From a virus, in IMG/VR virus record IMGVR_UViG_3300027870_000316, positions 1 to 26,960 of that record: a stretch of 26,960 nt of DNA; one strand, written 5' to 3'. Of the stretch, positions 20,146 to 26,960 are shown piece by piece (the first letter of the stretch is position 1; the number at the start of each line of letters is the position of its first letter). The position numbers and the translations under genes are program-made. The notes beneath the pieces were generated by a model. The model was given only the letters and a program-made list of their open reading frames with translations, was not told the DNA's origin and made no database searches.

Positions 20146-21072
20146 CTAAGCGGCTAACTCATAAGATAGTATTCGCTGACCAATCGCTGTGACACTTTCC
20201 AGTGCAAGTAGACGCAGTTCTTCCTGATCTGCTTGCGTTTCAAGAGCCTCAAGAGCCTCACTGATATTCGATTGCTGTTGCACCGTAACCTGAGGATCGT
20301 CTGACGACGGCCGCTGCAGGATCATTTCATGGTGGCGCACCAATACAGGACTTCTGTCTTTATCTCGCTCAACTTTTAGGTCCCAGAGCCGCCTCTTTAT
20401 GAGGTGGACAGATTTGGTCAAAGCGCCCGCCTGGAGAGTTCCGAAATTGGCAACTAGCCTAGGGCCGGCAAAATCGATGATCACATGATGGCTACCGCCC
20501 CTCTTTCTTCGCTCACCTCCGTCCTGCAAATCTTGACTGAAATATCGGGTATAATTCTCCCGATGTTGACGAATATAATCACAAACGAGAAATGGCAGGC
20601 GATCACGAGGTGCACTTGCCTTTTTGGCATCCACCGCCAACCGATCTTCGTCTAGTTCTTCGCCGCTAGGCACAGCCTCGTACAACGAGGAGAGAATAGC
20701 CATCCAGCTCGCTGCAATATGCTGAAGGCTGGTCCCTTCCGCCTCTCGACATTCTCCGACGTAGATTCCCGACACCGCAGATTCAGGCCTTCGGATTGCA
20801 TCAACAGAACGTTGAGCGAGGTCCCGGCGCAAACTTTCTCCCGCAATTCTGACGGCCATAACTGCAGCGCTCGCATCTTCACCGAATAGGCATTCAAGCC
20901 GATGCAAGGCGTTAGCTATTTCAACGTGAAAGCCGTTCGCGTTAACAACTGCCACCCCAGCAACCAGTCGCTCATACGAACCGGAAATCGGCTCAAGAAT
21001 AATCGGAGCCCAGAGTGCCTTGACACTCTGGTCCAAAGACGGGAATTCCCTTTGATCTATGAGAGTTATCAT
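20146..21072 (-). CDS. Unknown partner of HipA-like kinase (DUF3037-like context)
   Basis: 308 residues, ATG overlapping the kinase stop (ATGA). The N-terminal 65 residues, with LWAPIILEPISGSYERLVAGVAVV then a helix with LECLFGE, recall the DUF3037 layout (a 'not-much-data' strand giving a statement about versions of a gene product), which often accompanies HipA_2-type kinases; the match is by layout only. The rest is unrecognised: an AASWMAILSSLYEAVPSGEE helix, a basic GGERRKRGGSHHV patch, and a long acidic helix at the C-terminus. It could be a substrate, inhibitor or effector of the kinase. This and the kinase gene have about 45% GC in sampled 60-base lines, against about 68% in a sampled phage line. 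Confidence 0.8.
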   Translation of the reverse strand: MITLIDQREFPSLDQSVKALWAPIILEPISGSYERLVAGVAVVNANGFHVEIANALHRLECLFGEDASAAVMAVRIAGESLRRDLAQRSVDAIRRPESAVSGIYVGECREAEGTSLQHIAASWMAILSSLYEAVPSGEELDEDRLAVDAKKASAPRDRLPFLVCDYIRQHRENYTRYFSQDLQDGGERRKRGGSHHVIIDFAGPRLVANFGTLQAGALTKSVHLIKRRLWDLKVERDKDRSPVLVRHHEMILQRPSSDDPQVTVQQQSNISEALEALETQADQEELRLLALESVTAIGQRILSYELAA

Positions 21073-21863
21073 ATTATCACTGGCACTCCCAATGCCTTAC
21101 TAGCGTGCTGAATTATACTACCAGCTCGCTGCTCAATGAAGTCTTTCAGTACGTTGACGCTTTCTATAGGCAATAAGTGATCGATGTGGCTTTTTTCCGC
21201 TGTAGAGGCGGCATCAAAGTCACGAACCAATGCCTCAAATGCTGCTACCTGTTGAGTACGCTCTTTCCTTTGTGCGTCATCTAGCTCTGGCGTCATCCAT
21301 TCCGAGAGCCTGTTTGCATATTCATTGCCGGCATTCAATTCCTCCGGTTTCCAATTCGGCCCTCCAAAACAATGCCCATGGTCGATCAACCAAATACTTC
21401 CTGGGCTGCCAAACAAGAGATTTCCTGGGTGGCGATCTATATTTGCTATCCATGCGTCAAACGCAAAAAGACGTCCGAGATCCGCCCACATGGCAATTTC
21501 CCGGAGCAACACCTTTGCACCACTCGGATTATTGTTGAGGTGAAATGTTACATTGGGAACTTTCACATCGGCACTTACGAATACAAGCCTCCCTCCATCG
21601 GGAAGCATAGGCGCCGACTTCACGGGAAGAATGTCCGGACGCGCCAATCCGACGAAACTATCTGGCACAGGTAATCCGACGTGTCGCGCCAAACAGTGAA
21701 CCACCAACTCATTGCAAAGCTGGATTAGGTTCAGGTCTTTGATAATGGAACTCCGAACTGACTTATCCGAAAGCAACACTTGGCCGCGATATGTACCGTT
21801 CACATTTCCAACAGAAAACGCAGTCGCGCCGAGTAGCACGGTGGCGAGTTCAATTTGAGTCAT
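21069..21863 (-). CDS. HipA-like (HipA_2 type) kinase
   Basis: 264 residues. Kinase-fold residues can be read: Lys42 in SSIIKDLNL as the ATP-binding lysine, Glu52 in NELVVHCLARHVGLPVP, catalytic Asp143 and Asn148 in NIDRHPGNLLF, and the metal-binding Asp161 in WLIDHGHCF. This is the compact HipA_2 family, shorter than E. coli HipA (about 440 residues) and without its N-terminal subdomain. Such kinases phosphorylate proteins and may arrest growth; whether this one is a toxin is unknown. It overlaps the 308-residue partner by 4 nt and follows the dGTPase gene by 46 nt. It is likely one element of the defence operon. Confidence 0.85.
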   Translation of the reverse strand: MTQIELATVLLGATAFSVGNVNGTYRGQVLLSDKSVRSSIIKDLNLIQLCNELVVHCLARHVGLPVPDSFVGLARPDILPVKSAPMLPDGGRLVFVSADVKVPNVTFHLNNNPSGAKVLLREIAMWADLGRLFAFDAWIANIDRHPGNLLFGSPGSIWLIDHGHCFGGPNWKPEELNAGNEYANRLSEWMTPELDDAQRKERTQQVAAFEALVRDFDAASTAEKSHIDHLLPIESVNVLKDFIEQRAGSIIQHASKALGVPVII

Positions 21864-21909
21864 TTTACATTATCCGCCAGTTTGCAAAAAAAGCGACGCT
21901 ACACTTCCT

Positions 21910-23244
21910 TCAAATCTTGTCGAACACAGAACCCATGCGAGGGCTAAACAATCGTTCATATGTCTTCAAGAGGAAGGCATCGGTCATGCCAGCGACGTAA
22001 TCGCAGACGGCGCGAATACCGTCAGTATCATGGCTGGTCCGAGCATTCCTAGGGAGCAGAACTGCTGGTTCTGACGCGATCGCCTCAAAGACCGAGACAA
22101 CCATCTTCTGTCCCTTGAATTCGAGATGCTGCACTTCTGCACTCAGAATTACTGCCACCTTAATGAGCCGCTGAAGCGCATCCAACATTTCCCGCTGCTC
22201 AGGCGGAAGCTTCACATTGAAGCGAATTAGAGGTTCTGCGAATTCCGGATTCTCATCAACTCTTAGACTTGTAATGAAATGATGCACCAAGCGCCCGATG
22301 TAATGCTTGCGGTCTTTGCTATCTCCGAACAACGCCGACAAAACGGATCCATATAGGTTGTTGTGACTTCCATCCGGATCACGCCGCTTAAGCATCTCCA
22401 AGAACGAGGAGCACTTTTCTTCAGGAACATAGGCACGGAAATCGGATTCTTTTACGAGCCCCATTGCGATCGCGTCTTCCAAATCGTGAACGCCGTATGC
22501 AATGTCGTCAGCGACATCCATCATACTACAGTCCAGTGACTTGTATTTCGTCTTTGAATGCTTGTCGGGAACACCCATGATCGAAGTAAACAGTTTTCGA
22601 TCCTCGCTACTCAATGGGGCGAGTACCCAGTCAACAATATCCTGCTCACTATCTAGGTAGCACTTGGGAGGCTTCGACCGCTTTCGATCAATAATCCTAA
22701 TAGACTCAGGTTCAGATTCCATCACCGGACATATCTTTGGATTACAGACGGCTCGATAGCTGGCAGGATACTTGAGAACTCCGAGCAATGTTCGTCTAGT
22801 GAGGTCTGCACCGTGGTTTTTCGAGAAATTTTCGAGGCGCGACAGAATGCGTAAAGTCTGTCCATTTCCCTCGAAGCCACCATCATCACGCATACAAAAA
22901 TTCAACGCAACCTCTCCACCGTGACCGAAGGGAGGGTGTCCTAGGTCATGTGCAAATGCGATCGCCTGAATTAGACTCCCGGTGGGCAGAATATCGTGGA
23001 CAGGATGTCCGGCCAAATCACCTAGCTGACGAAGCATGCTATTGGCGATTTGCGCAACTTCGAGATAATGCGTCAACCGCGTGCGATAGTAATCGCTATC
23101 ACCGAGGTTTAGAACCTGCGTCTTTCCCTGCAGGCGACGGAACGAACCCGAATGCACCAGACGAGCATAGTCAACGTCAAAGGGTGTCCGTTTGTCATCA
23201 GCTTGCTGCTTCCAGTCTCCTCTGCGCTGCTCCCACTCACTCAT
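21910..23244 (-). CDS. dGTPase, HD-domain triphosphohydrolase
   Basis: 444 residues. N-terminal signature DYARLVHSGSFRRLQGKTQV; HD-site residues His59 (THYLEVAQIA), His99-Asp100 (FAHDLGHPPFGHGGE) and Asp246 (MDVADDIAYGVHDLEDA) match the bacterial dGTPase family, which cleaves dGTP to deoxyguanosine and tripolyphosphate. The length equals that of typical Dgt-like proteins. By established knowledge, dGTPases and related enzymes can act as anti-phage defences by draining dNTPs during infection. Here the gene sits 35 nt after a restriction endonuclease and 46 nt before the kinase pair, so a defence role is more probable than housekeeping. Whether nucleotide pools are regulated by the neighbouring kinase is open. 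Confidence 0.93.
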   Translation of the reverse strand: MSEWEQRRGDWKQQADDKRTPFDVDYARLVHSGSFRRLQGKTQVLNLGDSDYYRTRLTHYLEVAQIANSMLRQLGDLAGHPVHDILPTGSLIQAIAFAHDLGHPPFGHGGEVALNFCMRDDGGFEGNGQTLRILSRLENFSKNHGADLTRRTLLGVLKYPASYRAVCNPKICPVMESEPESIRIIDRKRSKPPKCYLDSEQDIVDWVLAPLSSEDRKLFTSIMGVPDKHSKTKYKSLDCSMMDVADDIAYGVHDLEDAIAMGLVKESDFRAYVPEEKCSSFLEMLKRRDPDGSHNNLYGSVLSALFGDSKDRKHYIGRLVHHFITSLRVDENPEFAEPLIRFNVKLPPEQREMLDALQRLIKVAVILSAEVQHLEFKGQKMVVSVFEAIASEPAVLLPRNARTSHDTDGIRAVCDYVAGMTDAFLLKTYERLFSPRMGSVFDKI

Positions 23245-23279
23245 GTCGCGCTCCGTGTGTTCTGACAGTGCCCGCAGTT

Positions 23280-24074
23280 CTATCGATACTCTCTAATTGC
23301 TTTCCTATCGATCTCGTCTGCGGGAACGAGCTTGTAGTGGCGTTCATCGACCACCTTAACCTGTCCGTCGTCTAAGGTGAGCTCAAAGAGGGCAATCACA
23401 CCCTCGCTCATGAACTGAGCAGCGACAGGCCGGCAGCGCATTTCGGGGAATTTTTCGTCCGCAAAGGCAAGGTCCTGGCCAGTTTGGACAACTCCGATTT
23501 GATCTTTTCCACCCTTTGCTTGCACAGGAATGACATAGTGGCAACCGTACTTGTCCAGGCCAATGTAGAGCTCATCGATTTCGATTTGCCCGATGCCTTT
23601 CACAGTCGTGCGCAAGTGGTTTTGCAAACTGTAGGTGGTCAGACCCAGAAAAGTATCGATCAAACGATTATAACGAACAATGGCTAGCAGCGCCTGCTCG
23701 TCGTCGAGTGCATAGGCGCGGATGAGTTCCGGAGTTGCATCCGGTATACCGATACTGATCAGGTTCTCGCTCGGCAGGATGCGAGTGATCTTTACAAGCC
23801 GAAACCTATAACGTGCTCGCCCGGCTCCCTCGATAATCCACTCGAGGCCATCCGGTTGGGTCGCGACAATTCCCTCCGGCAATGCAACACGAAATCGAAA
23901 GGAGTAGATGAGATCTCCGAGGTTTTTCGGCAGCTGGATTTTGAGCTTGGCCGCAAACGTTTCTATCTCTTCGCGAGCGAACTCAAAGTCAGTCACCCCC
24001 TTGGACCAATGACTGAAGAAGATCTTTTCGATCAGAATGCGATATCGGTTTGCCGCCGGGTCTTTCTTAGCCAT
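23280..24074 (-). CDS. PD-(D/E)XK-like restriction endonuclease
   Basis: 264 residues; its ATG lies 8 bases inside the methyltransferase gene. The catalytic region appears at 163-187: an IEIDELYIG strand with acidic residues, a YVIPV strand, then QAK at 185-187, fitting the PD-(D/E)XK pattern in a (E/Q)xK variant. An N-terminal part with KIFFSHWSKGVTDFEF and the central IIEGAGRARYRF strands are unrecognised. Direct adjacency to a C5 methyltransferase and Vsr makes it the probable cognate Type II restriction enzyme. Its recognition sequence cannot be inferred. The fold call depends on one motif and context, so it is less certain than the methyltransferase. Confidence 0.72.
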   Translation of the reverse strand: MAKKDPAANRYRILIEKIFFSHWSKGVTDFEFAREEIETFAAKLKIQLPKNLGDLIYSFRFRVALPEGIVATQPDGLEWIIEGAGRARYRFRLVKITRILPSENLISIGIPDATPELIRAYALDDEQALLAIVRYNRLIDTFLGLTTYSLQNHLRTTVKGIGQIEIDELYIGLDKYGCHYVIPVQAKGGKDQIGVVQTGQDLAFADEKFPEMRCRPVAAQFMSEGVIALFELTLDDGQVKVVDERHYKLVPADEIDRKAIREYR

Positions 24075-25431
24075 TGACCACTTTCAGCCTCTTGCGAGCT
24101 TCTTCGATCTCACTCTGCTTCCGCTTTTTGGCGCCACTCTTGCGATCCCGCTTAGATGACGGCTTTTTGACACCGAAGTGTTCGGCTGCTTCCGAAAGTT
24201 CCATATAGAGAAGCTTCTCATCACCGAGAGAAAGGGCGCCCGAAGGCCGCTTGAGCTTCACGCCCAACGCTTCAATGACTTGCCCTGCTATTGCGCGCGC
24301 TAACGGAGGCGGAACCGCGTTGCCGATTTGCCGTGCGCCATGCCATTTGGTCGAGTGGAACCTAAACCAATCAGGGAACCCGTGGAGTCGGGCCATCTCA
24401 CGAACGGTGATGCAGCGGTCATGCTCGTAGTGAATCGGGCGCGGACTCGTGAAGGCACCTCTCGCGCCATCGGTCCCAGCCCGTAACGTATTTGAGAGGC
24501 CGACCGGCGAAAGCTTGAAGAACCGGCTGATCGGCTCGACGTCGCCAGGTGCTGTCGAGTGAAAACGCCCACGCGAAATATCGGTATGAACGGTTCGCGC
24601 ACTCGACGTGAGGAATGCCGGATTCCACTCGCGAACATAACCGTAATGCCAAGCGTCGTTTGTCAGGCAACGCAACTCCGCCGCATAGGTGGACGGCTTC
24701 CTAAGTGAAGACGTCTTGACGATATCCGTCTCCATGAGCGTCTCGAAGCGCTCTGCATCTGGTAAATCGCCCAGCGCGTCTTTGCAATTCGGTCCCGCCG
24801 GCAGACCTTTCAAGAGACGCTTCCCATCGGCGGGATTGCTAATTGCCAAAGGGTATTCGGGAATTTCCGCACCCTTCTTGGCTCCGAAAAGAATCAATCG
24901 CTCTCGGTGTTGCGGAACGCCGTATGACGATGCGTTCAAAACGCGCCAGGGCAGACGCACAGAATAGCCCCGCTCTCCGAAGGCGGCGACGAGTTCCTCC
25001 AGGAATGCTCGATGCTTTCCGACTGTAAGACCTTTGACGTTCTCAAATACGAAGGTCTTCGCGTCGAGCTCGGCAACCAGTCGCACGAAGTCGAGAACGA
25101 GGCTGTTGCGCGGGTCATCGAGGACACGTTGACCGATCAGCGAAAATCCCTGGCAGGGCGGTCCGCCAAATACGCAATCGATCTTGCGATCACCCAAATC
25201 CGCAAGCCGGCGTATATCCTGACCTGTGAGGTCCGAAACGGAACGTGGAATGACGGGAGTGTTCGGGAAGTTGAACTTGTGCACGGCACAGTGGATCGGA
25301 TCGATTTCCACGGCGGCAGCCACTTCGAAACCGGCCTGCTCGAACCCTAGGCTCATGCCTCCCGCCCCCGCGAAGAGGTCGACAGCAAGTGGCCGTAAAA
25401 GCTTGGTTTTTGTGGGGGCGCTCCGATTCAT
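24067..25431 (-). CDS. DNA (cytosine-5)-methyltransferase
   Basis: 454 residues from the ATG at 25431, 22 bases after the Vsr stop; a GTG at 25485 would add 18 residues but would overlap vsr. Family motifs are all present: DLFAGAGG (I) at 18-25, PPCQGFS with catalytic Cys93 (IV), FENVKG at 129-134 (VI), QHRERL at 174-179 (VIII) and QIGNAVPPP at 368-376 (X). The target recognition domain lies between about 180 and 340. A lysine-rich tail (residues 425-454) is unusual and could bind DNA. It marks the host genome against the adjacent endonuclease. The methylated site is unknown, but a Vsr partner suggests deamination at its target is a problem. Confidence 0.97.
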   Translation of the reverse strand: MNRSAPTKTKLLRPLAVDLFAGAGGMSLGFEQAGFEVAAAVEIDPIHCAVHKFNFPNTPVIPRSVSDLTGQDIRRLADLGDRKIDCVFGGPPCQGFSLIGQRVLDDPRNSLVLDFVRLVAELDAKTFVFENVKGLTVGKHRAFLEELVAAFGERGYSVRLPWRVLNASSYGVPQHRERLILFGAKKGAEIPEYPLAISNPADGKRLLKGLPAGPNCKDALGDLPDAERFETLMETDIVKTSSLRKPSTYAAELRCLTNDAWHYGYVREWNPAFLTSSARTVHTDISRGRFHSTAPGDVEPISRFFKLSPVGLSNTLRAGTDGARGAFTSPRPIHYEHDRCITVREMARLHGFPDWFRFHSTKWHGARQIGNAVPPPLARAIAGQVIEALGVKLKRPSGALSLGDEKLLYMELSEAAEHFGVKKPSSKRDRKSGAKKRKQSEIEEARKRLKVVNG

Positions 25432-25453
25432 GTCATCGATGTTAGCCGTTTGT

Positions 25454-25885
25454 TCACGCCTTGTCGATCGGAAATTTCGGGGCACCCAAGAACGTCTGTA
25501 GTCGCATGTTCAACGCGTCTAGGTCTGAGAGCTCGCACTGCCAGAGGGTGAGAACATCCCAACCAAGCTTCGTGAGGGCGTTCCGGTTTCTAGAGTCGCG
25601 ATCCTTGTTCGCTTTGAGCTTCGGCCCCCAATAGTCGAGGCGAGATTTGGACGCCCGGCCCTTGGCGCAGCCATGCCCGTGCCAAAAGCACCCGTGAACG
25701 AAGATGACCTTCTTTCGTCCCGGCAACACGATATCGGAGGAGCCCGGCAGGTCCTTTCGATGAAGTCGAAAGCGATAGCCAGCCGCGAACAAGGCGCGGC
25801 GAACCGTGAGTTCGGGACCGGTGTTCTTCGTTTTGACGGATTGCATAATCCGCCGCCGCTGCTCTGGCGAACGGGTATCGACCAT
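25454..25885 (-). CDS. vsr: Very short patch repair endonuclease Vsr
   Basis: 143 residues from the ATG at 25885. The family's signature residues keep the E. coli numbering: Asp51 in GSSDIVLPG as catalytic metal ligand, then FVHGCFWHGHGC with His64 and His69 and zinc ligands Cys66 and Cys73, and a further Cys118 in LWQCEL. Vsr nicks 5' of T:G mismatches produced by deamination of 5-methylcytosine, protecting the sites of the methyltransferase downstream. It is the first gene of the minus-strand defence operon. The Shine-Dalgarno is weak (GAAGG adjacent to the start), and no clear promoter was found in the 181-base region up to the divergent gene. Confidence 0.95.
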   Translation of the reverse strand: MVDTRSPEQRRRIMQSVKTKNTGPELTVRRALFAAGYRFRLHRKDLPGSSDIVLPGRKKVIFVHGCFWHGHGCAKGRASKSRLDYWGPKLKANKDRDSRNRNALTKLGWDVLTLWQCELSDLDALNMRLQTFLGAPKFPIDKA

Positions 25886-26066
25886 GCCTTCAATATAGCC
25901 CGGTCGGCACAAGGCTACCACGGGATCGAAAGCGCTCGCTACCGGCTCCCCGGGTCCCTCGCCCCCACACTTGCGCTCAGTAGGCTTCGGTCCTATTCTC
26001 ACTATAGGTGATTTAACCGACTTGCGGCCTGCGCGTCCCGCGCGAACAGCTAAACAGGAGGCCCGC

Positions 26067-26960
26067 ATGGCCGACTTCCCCCTTACCTTGAGCTATAGCT
26101 ACTTCGGCGCACCCGGCTGCGGCGGATCCACTACGCTTTCGATTTCAGTCGACAACCGCGGCAACATGAGTGTCGTCGATGATTTACCTTCGGAATACTG
26201 CGATCCTGATGAAGCCCACGCTACTTCGGATCCCGACTTCCGACCGCGCGTGGGCGAGTTTCGTCGCAACGCAGTCCTCCCTGCTCCGCAAGGGTGGCGA
26301 GGCGTGATCGACTATCTCGCTGCCAACGAGATCGTCGCCTTCTTCACAGATGGCGACATTCGGGGCGAATATCCATGGCCGGACAGTATGGAGGTGGAAG
26401 GTACCGGTTCGGTAGCATCTGATCTAATTGCAGCAGCCTGGAGCGGTAGTCCCCTTTTAGATATCGCGCAGGCCTTAGCCCAATTGCCCGACACCGTCCT
26501 TGAGGCTCTCCGCGTGCGTTGTGGGTCGCTTTGCGGCAGTGCGGTACTGCAGCCGCTTCTGCGCATCTGGAACCATGCCCAAGAACTCGATGTCCCCTTC
26601 GAAATCATCGTCGGGCGCGCGCACCGCTTCGATTTCCATCTTCCCTCGATGCTCCGGGATGTCCGCGCACTCTCAGCCGTCCTCAATGCTGAAGCTTCAG
26701 CTAGTGCGAGGCGGCGAGCCTGGATGATCTCACCCTATGCTCCTGCCATCGATCTTATCGTCGGGCATTGGCGCAGGGCGCATCCCGCCACCTCGACGAA
26801 CACCCAGATCGGCCAGGGAATGCGCGCGGGTGCCCTGAAGCGGTTCCTTGAAGCTTATGCCATTGAGCACGGCCAGCTTCCGAACGGCGTACATAGAGTA
26901 GATGGCGGTCCAGCATCGGCGTTCGACGTGGACTTCAGCGCGCTGGCTGAAAAGGGCTGA
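26067..26960 (+). CDS. Unknown protein divergent from the defence operon
   Basis: 297 residues, start chosen at the ATG at 26067 because AGGAGG lies six bases upstream; the ORF ends with TGA at the last base of the window. N-terminal part: FPLTLSYSYFGAPGCGGS, a strand-rich region with two cysteines (SEYCDPDE being the second). The middle is helical (SPLLDIAQALAQLPDTVLEALRV) and there is a FEIIVGRAHRFDFHLPSMLR segment. No family recognised, no signal peptide, no membrane helix. Its position, back to back with vsr, allows a role in the same island or in an adjacent system outside the window. Confidence 0.82.
   Translation: MADFPLTLSYSYFGAPGCGGSTTLSISVDNRGNMSVVDDLPSEYCDPDEAHATSDPDFRPRVGEFRRNAVLPAPQGWRGVIDYLAANEIVAFFTDGDIRGEYPWPDSMEVEGTGSVASDLIAAAWSGSPLLDIAQALAQLPDTVLEALRVRCGSLCGSAVLQPLLRIWNHAQELDVPFEIIVGRAHRFDFHLPSMLRDVRALSAVLNAEASASARRRAWMISPYAPAIDLIVGHWRRAHPATSTNTQIGQGMRAGALKRFLEAYAIEHGQLPNGVHRVDGGPASAFDVDFSALAEKG

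Noticed and set aside
20110-20160. Imperfect inverted repeat around 20131-20157 as a terminator or att core
   Set aside because: The arms have several mismatches, no T-run follows, and part of it lies inside the coding end of the 308-residue gene.
25998-26008. CTCACTATAGG, the 3' part of the T7 RNA polymerase promoter
   Set aside because: The upstream half (TAATACGA) is absent and no T7-type RNA polymerase gene is present, so the match is most likely chance.

Overview
The window is GC-rich DNA whose gene families are typical of Alphaproteobacteria, most likely Hyphomicrobiales (rhizobia and relatives). Supporting signs are a ParB-domain/DNA methylase fusion, a Cas4-like phage nuclease beside a primase-helicase, and a DUF2924/serine-recombinase cassette. 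This assignment rests on gene content only. No rRNA, tRNA, CRISPR array or transposase was seen.

Region by region: (1) 1-3.2 kb has a ParB-methylase cut by the left edge, a DUF1810 protein, a lambda gpZ-like tail gene, an orphan formate dehydrogenase delta-like subunit (FdsD) and two small proteins of unknown function. (2) 3.3-13.7 kb is a dense minus-strand phage replication/recombination operon. In transcription order it holds an AlpA-like HTH, three unknown proteins, a Sak4-like RecA-fold ATPase, a candidate ssDNA-binding protein, a DEAD/DEAH helicase, a zinc-finger DUF6511 protein, a Cas4-like Fe-S nuclease, a primase-helicase fusion, a repeat-rich small ORF, a RuvC-like resolvase, a DUF6378 protein and a hypothetical protein. 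Most junctions are 4-nt stop/start overlaps. A cluster of CAGATTTCGG repeats (4805-5010) just after the primase-helicase gene is a candidate replication origin. (3) 13.9-17.5 kb is a regulatory block. Two overlapping genes of unknown function on the minus strand lie opposite an XRE repressor plus ImmA/IrrE protease pair on the plus strand. The divergent promoter region carries two matching operators (GTTCG-N8-CGAAC) and a perfect DnaA box between them. (4) 17.6-20.07 kb is an integration cassette: a small ORF, DUF2924, a large serine recombinase and an HTH partner, preceded by two dyads. Together these make the left 20 kb the early, regulatory and integration half of a prophage or phage-derived element. 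Most structural genes would lie to the left, outside the window.

At about 20.07 kb strand and composition change together. From 20.15 to 25.89 kb six minus-strand genes sit with gaps of at most 46 nt: Vsr endonuclease, C5-cytosine methyltransferase, a PD-(D/E)XK-like endonuclease (the likely cognate restriction enzyme), a dGTPase, a HipA-like kinase and a 308-residue partner. This looks like one anti-phage defence operon that pairs restriction-modification with nucleotide depletion and a kinase module. The last two to three genes are distinctly AT-richer than the flanking DNA, which suggests a different origin. A divergent gene of unknown function (26067-26960) closes the window.

The strongest candidates for something undescribed are the kinase/partner pair fused into the R-M/dGTPase operon, the two-gene unknown block under XRE/ImmA control, and the repeat cluster that is both a possible origin and a possible coding sequence.
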